Below, in pieces: positions 38,339 through 47,141 of a stretch of 64,000 nt of DNA. The notes beneath the pieces are model-generated. The model saw only the letters and a list, made by a program, of their open reading frames with translations, was not told the origin of the DNA and made no database searches. The position numbers and the translations under genes were made by a program. This stretch comes from Massilia aurea (GTDB lineage Bacteria; Pseudomonadota; Gammaproteobacteria; Burkholderiales; Burkholderiaceae_D): positions 248,001 to 312,000 of the forward strand of contig NZ_JANUGZ010000001.1 of NCBI RefSeq assembly GCF_024753205.1, read 5' to 3'. The number at the start of each line of letters is the position of its first letter. Positions within the stretch are counted from its first letter, which is position 1.

Positions 38339-38416
38339 AAGTATGCCATAAAACGCTCCAATGCGGCTAGTCCACATCTCCATTTTGGCCGGACCAAATA
38401 TGAATGGCCTGACCAA
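38339..38416 (-). promoter_or_regulatory. garD: garD promoter region with tandem pectin-regulon sites
   Basis: Palindromes TTGGCCGGACCAA (38385-38397) and ATGGCCTGACCAA (38404-38416) have centres 19 bp apart. Nearer the gene, the minus strand reads TGGACTAGCC, then 18 bp on from TGGACT comes TATGGCATACTT. The same arrangement recurs before udh at 52135-52212, base for base in large parts. TGGACT/TATGGC is the best -35/-10 guess. The rest of the gap down to the chemoreceptor stop (38417-38655) shows nothing recognisable. Confidence 0.65.
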
Positions 38417-38655
38417 AGTGACACAAAAGCGCAACGCTGTGACAGCGTCACAGGCGCGTTACCCTACCTGTTGAGCGGTCGAACAATCAGGGGAATCATG
38501 GGGGTGACAGCGATGGGTGCGGCTTGCGCAGACCGGAAGTCAGGCAGGATATTGGAGGGGGTATGGCCTGTTACAGCGGCCGAGACATCTTTTGCCTGAC
38601 GGCGAATCAGGCACTGGGGATGCAGCGCGCAGCCACGTCCCCAGTGCCGACAGCG

Positions 38656-40233
38656 TCAGTGATGCGCCAGCGACAACGGGGCCGGACGGCCGTTGCCCAG
38701 CGCCGTCAGCGCCTGGGTGTGGTCCAGCTTGAACACCGCCAGGGCTTCCGACAATTGCGCGGTCTGGTCCGTCAGCGATGTAGCCGCTGCCGACGCTTCC
38801 TCGACCAGTGCCGAGTTCTGCTGCGTCATCTGGTCCATGTCGCTGATTGCCAGGCCGATCTGCTCGATGCCTTCGCTCTGGCGCTGACCGGCGTCGCTGA
38901 TGTCGCCCATGATCGTCTGCACACGGCGCACTGCGGCCACGATCTGTTCCATCGTGCTGCCTGCCTGGTCCACCAGCGCGCTGCCGGCGTCGACCTTCGA
39001 GACCGAGTCGCCAATCAGTTCCTTGATTTCCTTGGCGGCGGTGGCGCTGCGCTGCGCCAGATTGCGCACTTCGGACGCCACGACCGCAAAACCGCGGCCC
39101 TGCTCGCCGGCACGCGCTGCCTCGACTGCGGCGTTCAGCGCCAGGATATTGGTCTGGAAAGCGATGCCATCGATCACCGAAATGATCTCGACGATCTTGG
39201 TGGCCGACGTATTAATGGCGCTCATCGTCAACACGACGTTGCCCACCACTTCGCCACCGCGCGTGGCGATGTCGCTGGCCGTCACCACCAGGTCTTTCGC
39301 CTGGTTGGCGTTGGCGGCATTGGTACGCACGGTGTCGGTCAAGGCTTCCATCGCACGGGTCGTGTTTTCCAGGCGACCGGCCTGCAGCTCGGTGCGGCTG
39401 GCCAGGTCGGCATTGCCGCTGGCGATATCGCCACTGGCCGACGCGATAGTATCGGCCGAGGTCTTGATGCCGGCGACCATATTGGCCAGGCGATCGCGCA
39501 TGTCGGACAGCGCAGCCAGCAGGCTGCTGTTGTCGCCCGGCTCGATGCGGATGGCCATCGACAGATTGCCGTCGGCGACCATGCGGGCGATATCGCGCGC
39601 ATATTCGGGTTCGCCACCCAGTTGCTGCCAGATCGTGCGCACCATGAACCAGGAGACGGCGATCAGCACGGCAATCACGATCAGGCCGGTGACGATGGTG
39701 ACCGTCACGACATTCGTCACGCTGGTTTCGCTGCGCGTGATGCCGGCCTTGAATTGCTTCTGCGCTTGTTCATTGACCTTGGCGACGTCGGTATTGAGTG
39801 TCGCAAGCGTCGATTGCATGCGCGTCACGACCGCCTGCGGATCGCCCTGCTCCATCTCGAGCATGATCCTGGCCGCCGAAACGGCCGGTGCGTAATACTG
39901 TTCGAATTCTTTGCTGAGGCGCTCACCGGTTGGCCCCATGCCGTCGATTTTGCCGAAGCTGGCCAGCTTGGCCCGCACCTTGTTGGCCTGCTCGCCAACC
40001 TGCGTCAGGCGCGCCTTGTCGCCTTCGCTGACGGCGTCGCGCAGGCCATTGGTGACCGACTCGATGTCGCCCGCCAGTTCCTTGCTGATGTCGAGCGCCG
40101 GGTAATCGACGCTTTCAGTCGTGTGGATCGACGTGAGTGCCTTGTTGGCGATGCCGGCACTGACGGCGACCCCGAGGGTAAAAATGATGGCCGAGATGAT
40201 CGGCAGTGCCCAGATCCTGCGTTTGATACTCAT
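38656..40233 (-). CDS. Methyl-accepting chemotaxis protein
   Basis: 525 residues. TM1 ~8-28 ([20 protein letters not shown]), a periplasmic four-helix sensing region, TM2 ~185-210 ([21 protein letters not shown]), a HAMP-like linker and the signalling domain with the conserved hairpin tip [45 protein letters not shown] at 40233 has an AGGAGC ribosome site. It senses periplasmic ligands and signals to CheA/CheW, which are not encoded here. It lies behind a short PstS-like protein and a porin in the same direction; a hairpin with TTTT at 40253-40276 separates it from them. Confidence 0.92.
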   Translation of the reverse strand: MSIKRRIWALPIISAIIFTLGVAVSAGIANKALTSIHTTESVDYPALDISKELAGDIESVTNGLRDAVSEGDKARLTQVGEQANKVRAKLASFGKIDGMGPTGERLSKEFEQYYAPAVSAARIMLEMEQGDPQAVVTRMQSTLATLNTDVAKVNEQAQKQFKAGITRSETSVTNVVTVTIVTGLIVIAVLIAVSWFMVRTIWQQLGGEPEYARDIARMVADGNLSMAIRIEPGDNSSLLAALSDMRDRLANMVAGIKTSADTIASASGDIASGNADLASRTELQAGRLENTTRAMEALTDTVRTNAANANQAKDLVVTASDIATRGGEVVGNVVLTMSAINTSATKIVEIISVIDGIAFQTNILALNAAVEAARAGEQGRGFAVVASEVRNLAQRSATAAKEIKELIGDSVSKVDAGSALVDQAGSTMEQIVAAVRRVQTIMGDISDAGQRQSEGIEQIGLAISDMDQMTQQNSALVEEASAAATSLTDQTAQLSEALAVFKLDHTQALTALGNGRPAPLSLAHH

Positions 40234-40252
40234 GCTGCCTGCTCCTGAAGTC

Positions 40253-40276
40253 AAAACCCGCCGCACGCGCGGCGGG
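40253..40276 (-). terminator. Intrinsic terminator before the chemoreceptor gene
   Basis: On the minus strand CCCGCCGC-GCGT-GCGGCGGG is followed by TTTT. It lies 14 bp after the PstS-like gene stop and 20 bp before the chemoreceptor start. It would end or attenuate the porin/binding-protein transcript. Confidence 0.7.
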
Positions 40277-40290
40277 GTACCGATAAATGA

Positions 40291-40698
40291 TCAGGAACCG
40301 GAATAGACCACTTTGACCGACGCGTCGACCGCGCTCTTGTCGATATAGCCGATTGCTTTCGGGTCAGCCGCGACCGCTTTCTTGACACCGGCGTTGTCGC
40401 CGACTTCCTTCGGCATCGTGGCCTTGCCGGTGAAGACCAGCTTCGACCACAGGGCCTTGATCTGCGACGGATCCTTGTCCGTGACCTTCTTGTAGAACTC
40501 GGCGCGCGCCGGCGCATTTTCCGCTTGGTCGACCGGGGTCATGGCGGTCGATTTACCCAGGAAGAACTGGGACACCTGGTCCTTGGTCAGCGACGATTCA
40601 GCGGCTTTCGCATTGACGACAACGACGACTTCGGCAGCAGCTGGCAGCGCGAGCAACAGGACGCTCAGGATCGCGCTTGCTTTAAACAATTGATTCAT
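40291..40698 (-). CDS. Short PstS-like periplasmic phosphate-binding-type protein
   Basis: 135 residues with a signal peptide (MNQLFKASAILSVLLLALPAAA/EV). The mature part (VVVVNAKAAESSLTKDQVSQFFLGKS, RAEFYKKVTDKDPSQIKALWSKLVFTG, DPKAIGYIDKSAVD) matches small proteins annotated as phosphate ABC transporter substrate-binding proteins, about half a normal PstS. No transporter genes are near. AAGGA precedes the ATG. The porin is upstream (10-nt gap) and a chemoreceptor downstream, so it may scavenge a ligand or present it to the chemoreceptor (inferred). Confidence 0.8.
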   Translation of the reverse strand: MNQLFKASAILSVLLLALPAAAEVVVVVNAKAAESSLTKDQVSQFFLGKSTAMTPVDQAENAPARAEFYKKVTDKDPSQIKALWSKLVFTGKATMPKEVGDNAGVKKAVAADPKAIGYIDKSAVDASVKVVYSGS

Positions 40699-40708
40699 TG
40701 GTAAATCC

Positions 40709-41947
40709 TTAGAACACGAAGTCAAGCGCGACGGCGCCGACGGTCACCGGGCCCTTGAAGCCAGGCTGGACGTTGATGAACTGGCCGTTGGTTTGCGGCT
40801 TGATGCGATCGACCTGGACCTTGAGCGCGGCCGAGGTCGTGAAGTCCCAGCGCACACCGATGCTGTCGGTGGTCTGGCTCGTGCCATCGATGGCCGTGGT
40901 CAGCGTGTTCATCAGGCCCGACAGCGCCGCCAGTGTTGGCGCGCATGCGAACGAGGCACCAGCCGGGCAGTTAGCAGGAATGGTGTTGGTCACGCCCTTC
41001 GAAATGATCTTGGCGCGGGTGTAGTACGGCAGGAACTTGCCGAAGCGGTAACCACCCATCACGTACCATGACTTGGACGAACCCAGGAATGAATCCGGCA
41101 TCTTGCGCTTGGCGTATTCGGTCAGGACGACGATATTGTTCCAGTCCATGGACAGGCCAGCCGACGTGAACGTGTACTTGCGATCCTTGGTGTTGAGCAG
41201 CACGCCCATGTCCGCCACTTGCGGGACATTGAACGCGGCAGCCGTGTTGTTGAACGTGATCACGGCGGCGTCCAGCTGCGCGCTTTCCGACGACAGCTTG
41301 GTGCCGCTGCGACCCACGCGCACGATGAACGGGCCATGTTCGGCCGTCAGGTTCAGCGCGTACTGGTCGCGGGATTCGGCGGTAGGACCACCCGCGGTCT
41401 TGAAATCGCTGCGGCCATAGGCAGCCAGCGCCGTGACGGTCGTGTCGCCATACTGCTGTTGCCAGGTGACGTCGGCGCCGTCGATGTTATTGATTGGCAT
41501 CTGCGAATACAGTTCCTGCGGCGGACGCAGGAAGGTGTTGGCGTAGCCGACGTTGCGGTATTCCGAGATCATGAACGCTGGCATGGCCATGCGACCAACG
41601 CGCACGCTCAGGTTGTCCGACAGCTTGGCCTTGACGAAGGCCCACGACAGTTCGGCGCCGAAGCTGTCTTCGCCATCCTTGCGCACCAGGCCCTGGCCGG
41701 TGACCGACAACCACGAGTTGACGGTGTAATCGGCCTGCAGGCCGAGGTTCGAATCGACGCCAGTGCGCGGATCCTTCTTGACACCCGACGACTGGTTCGA
41801 ACGTGCGAACTCGGCCTTGTCGGTGTCAGAGAACGTGAGGGCGCCGGTGCCGAAACCGCTGATACGAACGGCGCTACTATCCTGGGCAAAGGCAGATGCG
41901 ACGGCGAATGGCAAAGCGAGTGCCACCACGATGTTACGTGTTTTCAT
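40709..41947 (-). CDS. Outer-membrane beta-barrel (porin-like) protein
   Basis: 412 residues. Signal peptide MKTRNIVVALALPFAVASAFA/Q, then alternating barrel strands and a terminal Phe (VGAVALDFVF) required for barrel assembly. VRVGRMAMPAFMISEYRNVGYANTFLRPP resembles a group of porin-like proteins often found with PstS-like partners. Cys pair CPAGASFACAP in an outer loop could make a disulfide. The gene leads a probable operon with the short binding protein. The solute is unknown. Confidence 0.82.
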   Translation of the reverse strand: MKTRNIVVALALPFAVASAFAQDSSAVRISGFGTGALTFSDTDKAEFARSNQSSGVKKDPRTGVDSNLGLQADYTVNSWLSVTGQGLVRKDGEDSFGAELSWAFVKAKLSDNLSVRVGRMAMPAFMISEYRNVGYANTFLRPPQELYSQMPINNIDGADVTWQQQYGDTTVTALAAYGRSDFKTAGGPTAESRDQYALNLTAEHGPFIVRVGRSGTKLSSESAQLDAAVITFNNTAAAFNVPQVADMGVLLNTKDRKYTFTSAGLSMDWNNIVVLTEYAKRKMPDSFLGSSKSWYVMGGYRFGKFLPYYTRAKIISKGVTNTIPANCPAGASFACAPTLAALSGLMNTLTTAIDGTSQTTDSIGVRWDFTTSAALKVQVDRIKPQTNGQFINVQPGFKGPVTVGAVALDFVF

Positions 41948-42315
41948 AAATTCCTGGGGATTACGGTGAAGTAGTTTATTGAATGCAAAAACGGCGACAT
42001 GGCCTGCGCCGCATCGCATTTGCTGAGGCAATTGTATCCATCAGGAAACTGTTGCCGCAACGAAAATTCACGAAAAGTCACTTTTCCTGTTCAATATGTG
42101 TGATTTTGTTGTGAACTTCTAACGCATTATTGCAATTCAATACCCAAGTATTTACGACAGGTAGATGTCCACGCTGATATCCAGCGTGGACAGGCAGCGC
42201 GCTTGTATGTAGCGTGAACGTGGCCAGTTGATACGATCTGAAGCGGTCGAATCAAGGTGCCGCCGGATTGCAACGGATCACACGCAGCGCGGCACCTCTA
42301 TGTACTGACAGTCTG
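41948..42315. other. Intergenic region with a perfect inverted repeat
   Basis: This gap lies upstream of the porin gene and downstream of the ZnuD-like gene. It includes an AT-rich stretch (about 42050-42160) likely to hold the porin promoter. GTCCACGCTG (42167-42176) and CAGCGTGGAC (42182-42191) form a 10-bp perfect hairpin with 5-nt loop and no T tract, a possible terminator of the receptor transcript. A small palindrome, CTGACAG-T-CTGTCAG (42305-42319), overlaps the receptor stop. Confidence 0.5.
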
Positions 42316-44304
42316 TCAGAACTTCGTTCTGACACCCACCACGAAACGCCTGCCAGGCAGCGGCGCGATGTCCTTGAGCACCGAAGTCGACAGGCGGATA
42401 TCGTCATTCAGCAGATTTTTTGCCAGTGCGAACCACGTCAGATCGACGCCCTGCACGCGCTGCGTGTAGGACAGATTGGCATCAAGCTGGTTGTAGGCCG
42501 GTGTGTCCTGCAGTTCGTTGGCAGCCAGGCGATCCTGCCCGCGCGCATGCACCAGTGACAGGCCACCGCGCCACGCGCCCTCGCGGTAACCGACGCTGGC
42601 GCCAATGCGGTCCGCCGGCTGCAGCGGCAGGTTGCCCCCACCGTCGCCGAGTTCGCCGCGCGACATATCGCCGAACAGCCGGCCCGACCAGCCGGCGCCG
42701 GTTTGGTTGTAGGTCAGCTCGGCTTCCGCACCATGAATGCGGGCACGACGCTGCTCGAAGGTCCGGGTGCGCAACTCGTCACCCGGATTGCCTTCCTCGT
42801 CGACCAGATCGCTGCCGATGCGGCCGAAGATGTAGTTGTCGATGTTGTTGCGAAACAGGTTGGTTTTCCAGCGCACCAGGCCCGTGTTCTTTTGCAGCGT
42901 CAGCTCGATGTTGCGCGAGGTTTCCTTGTCGAAGTCGGGATTGCCGATGTCGAACGTGGCGGTCGCGTCGTGCGGCCCGGCCGAGTACAGCTCTTCGATT
43001 GCAGGTGCACGCTGCGCATACGACAGCGTCGCCCCGACGCTGTAGCCCGGCATGAACGGCCAAGCCGCGCCGATCGAACCGGAACCGAGGTCGAAGGTGC
43101 GCTCTCTGCCGCCCACCGGTTCGCGCTTGACGTTTTCGTAGCGCGCGCCAGCGCTCAGGCGCAGCGGGCCAGCATCGCCCTCTTCCACCATGAACAAGGC
43201 CGTGGTCTTCGAGTGCGTCAGCGGCACCGTATCCGGCCCGCCCTCAGCGCTGAGCGCCGAGAAGTGCGTATTCTCGGTCTGGGCGCCCAGCGTGCCGCGC
43301 AGACCGGCAATGGCCTCGTGCGTGAGTTCCAGCCGCGTTTCCAGCGAGCGGTTATTGAAGATCACCTCGGGACCGTCCTCGCCCAGCTCGGCGTGCTCGT
43401 AGTCGGTATAACCGGCCTTGAAACGCAGCGATTCGATGCCACGGACCGGCTGCCTGAGCATGCTGTCGAAGTCGTAGCGATCCTGCTTCTGGTCGATGCG
43501 CGAACCCTCGTCACTGGGAATGCCGTACAGGTTACTCAGGTGCGACGCCGACACGCCGGCGTAGCCCCAGTCGTCGACCCACGAGGCACCGGCGCCAAGG
43601 TTCTTTTCACGCGTGTCCGAGTGCGGCAGGCGGCGCATCGCCGAGTCGGGGTCCTGCAGGACCCGGCGATCCGGAATGCGGTAATCGTCGGTATCGCGCC
43701 AGTTGCCGTCGACGTGCAGGGCGATCTTGCCGCTGGCAGCGTCCGCGGTGCCAGACACGTTCTTGCCGTTGTCGCCCGTACTGTAGCGCGTCTCGATCTG
43801 GCCGGTCGGCGTGGCTTCGAGGTGGGTCGGAATGCGCTCGTTGACGATATTGACCAGGCCGCCGATCGCGCCCGAGCCGTACAGCAAGGCAGCCGGTCCG
43901 CGCAGGATTTCGATCTGGCGCGCGACCGCGCCCTCGGCTGATACCGCATGGTCGTTCGACAGACCCGATACGTCGGATACGGACATGCCGTTTTCCAGCA
44001 TTTTTACGCGCGAACCTTCCAGGCCGCGAATGATGGGACGCGATGCGCCGGCGCCGAAGGCCGAGGCGGAAACGCCCAGCTCCTGGGACAGCGTCTCGCC
44101 AAGCGAACTGCCGGCCTTGTCGCGCAATTCGTCCCCGGCCAGCACTTTTGCCGGGGTCAGGATCTGGTCGTTTTCGCCGTTACGGAACGGCGACGCGGTG
44201 ACGATGACCTGCGGGGTGTCGCCCCCGAGTGCCGATTGGGCGTGGGCGGGCAGATTCCAGGCGAGCAGGATGGCGCTGGCGAGCAGCGTACGTTGAATAT
44301 TCAT
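42316..44304 (-). CDS. TonB-dependent receptor, ZnuD-like (zinc uptake family)
   Basis: 662 residues. Signal peptide MNIQRTLLASAILLAWNLPAHA/Q. Plug: PQVIVTASPFRNGENDQI, SRPIIRGLEGSRVKMLENGMSVSDVSGLSNDHAVS and EILRGPAALLYGSGAIGGLVN are typical of the ZnuD group. The barrel ends VVGVRTKF. It imports zinc (or haem in some relatives) across the outer membrane with TonB energy. A small secreted Cys/His protein gene lies just upstream in the same direction, a common companion of metal receptors. Zn regulation by Zur is expected but no perfect Zur box was found. Confidence 0.88.
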   Translation of the reverse strand: MNIQRTLLASAILLAWNLPAHAQSALGGDTPQVIVTASPFRNGENDQILTPAKVLAGDELRDKAGSSLGETLSQELGVSASAFGAGASRPIIRGLEGSRVKMLENGMSVSDVSGLSNDHAVSAEGAVARQIEILRGPAALLYGSGAIGGLVNIVNERIPTHLEATPTGQIETRYSTGDNGKNVSGTADAASGKIALHVDGNWRDTDDYRIPDRRVLQDPDSAMRRLPHSDTREKNLGAGASWVDDWGYAGVSASHLSNLYGIPSDEGSRIDQKQDRYDFDSMLRQPVRGIESLRFKAGYTDYEHAELGEDGPEVIFNNRSLETRLELTHEAIAGLRGTLGAQTENTHFSALSAEGGPDTVPLTHSKTTALFMVEEGDAGPLRLSAGARYENVKREPVGGRERTFDLGSGSIGAAWPFMPGYSVGATLSYAQRAPAIEELYSAGPHDATATFDIGNPDFDKETSRNIELTLQKNTGLVRWKTNLFRNNIDNYIFGRIGSDLVDEEGNPGDELRTRTFEQRRARIHGAEAELTYNQTGAGWSGRLFGDMSRGELGDGGGNLPLQPADRIGASVGYREGAWRGGLSLVHARGQDRLAANELQDTPAYNQLDANLSYTQRVQGVDLTWFALAKNLLNDDIRLSTSVLKDIAPLPGRRFVVGVRTKF

Positions 44305-44385
44305 GAATATAACCTCGAGCAAAATGGGTGCGAACGGCATTGCCACGGCGGCGCCGCGGCAGTGCATCGATGACTGCAGATCGAA

Positions 44386-44715
44386 TCAGTTCGCCCGAGG
44401 GGGGCCGCGTGGGAGGCACGCGCGTACCGGCTGTACGCGCGCGCATTCGGTGCCTAGCGCCAGTGGCCCGGCCGTAGCCGCTTGCGGTAGATGGCCAATG
44501 TATTGCGGCAGCGGCATCGCGACATCAAGCTGGGCGCCGGCTGCGCATTCGGCGCAGAATTCCTGCAGCGCAGGTGCATCCGGCTGGCTGCCCGCTTGCT
44601 GCACAATCTGGCGTTGTTGCGCGCTATGCCAGTGCGACAGCCCATGCGCCAGCGCCATCTGCTGCGAGACGAGCAATAACAGCGATAGCAGGCAATGAAG
44701 GATCGAGCGTGGCAT
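44386..44715 (-). CDS. Small exported Cys/His protein upstream of ZnuD-like receptor
   Basis: 109 residues with a signal peptide (ILHCLLSLLLLVSQQMALA/HG) followed by a His-rich start (HGLSHWHSAQQRQ) and a close Cys pair (EFCAECAAG). It has the look of DUF2946/CopL-type small metal-linked proteins, though I cannot place it for certain. It lies 81 nt before the receptor gene, so co-transcription is likely. Upstream, TGCAA-N5-TTGCA (44787-44801) is a candidate metal-regulator site only. Confidence 0.65.
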   Translation of the reverse strand: MPRSILHCLLSLLLLVSQQMALAHGLSHWHSAQQRQIVQQAGSQPDAPALQEFCAECAAGAQLDVAMPLPQYIGHLPQAATAGPLALGTECARVQPVRACLPRGPPRAN

Positions 44716-44949
44716 GCGCGGCGAATGACGGTTGACCGGCGCATTCTACGTGATGGGAGCCGATTGCGACAGCAACCATCAGCAATTGCAATTTTGTTGC
44801 ATTGAGCCGGCGTGGCGGTAGTGAGCGCTCTATACACAGGGGCAAAACCAGCAGTGTTGTGGAGAAACGACCGGAAAAGCGACTGTCCTTACGGTACGGT
44901 AGAGGTTGCTGGTATCCTCGCGGATCACCACCTCTCCCGATTTACCACT

Positions 44950-46092
44950 GTGCCACTGCTCGATCCTGCCACCGTCATTCTCACGTCGACCATGATGGCG
45001 GCGGCGATGACCGTCGTGTTGTTTTCCGCGTACCGTAGCTTCCCTGCCGAAGTGCGGGGATTGGGCCACCAGGCGCTCGGCATGTTGTCGCTGACGGCCA
45101 GCGGGGTGCTGTTCTGCGCGGGGCCACTGATTCCTGAAGGGCTGTTGCTGTTCGTGGCCAATAGCACCATGCTGGGCGCCGCCGGGCTGATGCTGATTGG
45201 CACCCAGTTATTCTATGGCCGCAAGCCGAGCTGGTGGTGGCTGGCGCTGACGTGGGTGGCCGGCATGGTCTGTCTGGTCGGCTGGTATGTGATCACCCAG
45301 GACTACGCGTTGCGGGTCGCAGTGTTTTCATTGTTGACGCTGTCGTTCTACGCGGCGCAACTGGTGCTGCTGGTGCGCCATGGTGAACGCCACTTCTCCA
45401 GCTGGTTCTTCGGCTCCCTGTTGCTGGTGCAGTCACTGGTGCTGCTATTGCGCTTGGTCGCGGCGCTCAATGGCGCGGTTGGCACCAGCAACGCCAGCAA
45501 CAGCGCGGTACAGGGCATTTTTCTGTTGAGCGCCAACTTCATGACGCTGATGATGGCAGTCGGTTTCATGACCGTCGCCACCCGGCGCCTGCAGGTCGTG
45601 ATGGAGCACCGTTCCTGCACGGACCCGCTGACCGGGGTACTGAACCGACGCGGTTTCGCCGCCGCCTACCGGCGCGAGGCCGCGCGCATGAAACGCCACG
45701 GCGCGCCTATCTCTCTGCTGAGCATCGACCTCGACTACTTCAAAGCCATCAACGACCAGCACGGCCACGCCGTCGGCGACCAGGTCCTGGTGCATGCGGC
45801 GCGCACCACCATCTCGGCCCTGCGCGAGATCGACCACGTGGCGCGCTTCGGCGGTGAGGAATTCATCGTGCTGCTATCGGGAACCACGCCCGAGCGGGCG
45901 AAGGCGATGGCGCAACGCATCCAGGCGTCGCTGTTTGCGGCGCGCGGCGGCAACGTGCCAGACTACACGGTTAGCATCGGCATCGCCAGCCAACAGACCT
46001 CAGACGAAAGCCTGGAAGCCCTGATGGCGCGCGCTGATACTGCCCTCTACCGCGCAAAGGCGGCCGGTCGCGATCGCAGCGAGTTGGCGTAA
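44950..46092 (+). CDS. Membrane diguanylate cyclase (GGDEF)
   Basis: About 380 residues from a GTG at 44950 (PLLDPATVILTSTMMA follows); an in-frame GTG at 44812 is possible. Six or so membrane spans occupy ~1-200 with no known sensor fold. The GGDEF domain starts at TDPLTGVLNRRGF, with active-site GGEEF at ~301-305 and the inhibitory I-site RxxD (REID) exactly five residues before it, so the enzyme should be active and product-inhibited. It makes cyclic di-GMP from GTP. It stands alone, divergent from the small Cys/His gene. Confidence 0.9.
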   Translation: MPLLDPATVILTSTMMAAAMTVVLFSAYRSFPAEVRGLGHQALGMLSLTASGVLFCAGPLIPEGLLLFVANSTMLGAAGLMLIGTQLFYGRKPSWWWLALTWVAGMVCLVGWYVITQDYALRVAVFSLLTLSFYAAQLVLLVRHGERHFSSWFFGSLLLVQSLVLLLRLVAALNGAVGTSNASNSAVQGIFLLSANFMTLMMAVGFMTVATRRLQVVMEHRSCTDPLTGVLNRRGFAAAYRREAARMKRHGAPISLLSIDLDYFKAINDQHGHAVGDQVLVHAARTTISALREIDHVARFGGEEFIVLLSGTTPERAKAMAQRIQASLFAARGGNVPDYTVSIGIASQQTSDESLEALMARADTALYRAKAAGRDRSELA

Positions 46093-46337
46093 GCGTGCAG
46101 GCTCGGCGGCATGCGACACTGAGCAGCTGATGGCCAGCGCGGGCGATCAGGCCGTCGTGACCTTACAGCGCAAGAATAACTGCTAACGAATGCACACCAG
46201 TTTTTTGCGATAACTCGTGACTGCTGATGGCTCAACCTGGTCGCTGGGACTGCTCTGCGTGCTGCTGCAGGACCGGTCCGCTGCTGGCGCGACAGGCGCA
46301 ATACGACCCGGAGCGGCTCTTTATTGAAGGTGGCGGG

Positions 46338-46629
46338 TTAGCGATACTCGACTTGGACAGGATGAGGCACTTGCGTTTCGAAGACCTCGGCGAACGCGAC
46401 AACTTCGGCAAGAGATTCGTCTTTATGCGATGTCGTGACGATAACGTGTCCGCCAAGTCCGTCTTCTTCGATACCCGTCCAATCGAGAGCGTCTTCCCAT
46501 TTCTCCGCGTCCACGCCAACGGCAGAAAAGCGCAATGCGAGCTGCAAGCAGGTCACGCAAGAATGCATTGTCTCGCTCTGGCCTGTATCGAGACGCAGAC
46601 ACCAATACGATTTTTCCAGGGTAGGTCAT
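46338..46629 (-). pseudogene. Frameshifted small gene (resembles the DUF7684 family)
   Basis: Two leftward frames join into one protein. The first frame gives MTYPGKIVLVSASRYRPERD through RDLLAARIALFC (from 46629). The second continues AVGVDAEKWEDALDWTGIEEDG, then GGHVIVTTSHKDESLAEVVAFAEVF to 46338. The break is near 46525, where two bases appear missing, so the product is cut short. The family name is from memory and its function is unknown. A degenerate repeat (46639) directly precedes it. Confidence 0.65.
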
Positions 46630-46638
46630 CCTTGCCTT

Positions 46639-46690
46639 TTAACGGTCTGCTTCTGTCCGAATCCGGCTATTCGTTTCAGCATAGCAGGCT
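46639..46690 (+). repeat. Degenerate dispersed repeat, copy 1
   Basis: TTAACGGTCTGCTTCTGTCC... through AGCATAGCAGG aligns with copy 3 at 48499 (TTAAC, GTCYGCTTCT, CCGGCYATTC and AGCATAKCAGG are shared). It lies 10 bp before the start of the leftward frameshifted gene. The function is unknown. Confidence 0.55.
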
Positions 46691-46759
46691 CCCAGATCGG
46701 CAATTCAGCGGTTGCCGCGATAGGCCGGTACCGACCCGAAGCGGACCTTCACGGGAAGG

Positions 46760-47026
46760 TCACCCGACTACGTCGAGGGGTGTGCCAGTCAGCACGAGTA
46801 AGCAAGAGAAGCGCGAAATCGATAAGTGGATGTCGTCTTGAGTGTCGCCATCCCACTCTTGGATGGTCGCCAGCTCTGCCTTCAATGCAGCTATCCTCGC
46901 TTTGATTTCTGCGACTTCAGGAGCGCCACAGTGCGCTGCGATAGCATTCCACCTAGCTTCTGGAATACGTTCCTGGATCGAGAGCCCCACTTTTGCATCA
47001 TCAATTAATGCGGAGAGTTTGCTCAT
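46760..47026 (-). CDS. Small hypothetical protein
   Basis: 88 residues (MSKLSALIDDAKVGLSIQER; the middle EIKARIAALKAELATIQEW is a probable helix or short coiled coil). There is no signal peptide, no known family and no clear ribosome site. The composition is less GC-rich than the pectin genes. It is one of four leftward small genes in this stretch, each with a repeat copy upstream (here at 47058). It may be real or a remnant. Confidence 0.45.
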   Translation of the reverse strand: MSKLSALIDDAKVGLSIQERIPEARWNAIAAHCGAPEVAEIKARIAALKAELATIQEWDGDTQDDIHLSISRFSCLLVLTGTPLDVVG

Positions 47027-47057
47027 AGTATTGCGAAAAAGCAGTTTGGTGAAAACG

Positions 47058-47090
47058 TATGTCCGCTATTGGCCGATTCCTGCCTGTCGA
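47058..47090 (+). repeat. Degenerate dispersed repeat, copy 4 (short)
   Basis: TATGTCCGCTATTGGCCGAT... aligns with the first third of copy 1 (GTCYGCT, TGxCCGAxTCC, GC, TCG). It is 32 bp before the start of the 88-residue leftward gene. Confidence 0.45.
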
Positions 47091-47141
47091 AACTGGCCAG
47101 ATGCTACCCAATGCAGACGCAGGGCCAAGCATCGTTGCCTG

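Noticed and set aside
44787-44801. Zur box upstream of the small Cys/His gene
   Set aside because: TGCAA-N5-TTGCA is an inverted repeat, but it does not match a Zur consensus I can state with confidence, so it is left as a candidate only.
46227-46841. Rightward 204-codon open frame across the accessory stretch
   Set aside because: It lies antisense to the recognisable frameshifted gene and crosses a repeat copy; its translation shows no family features.
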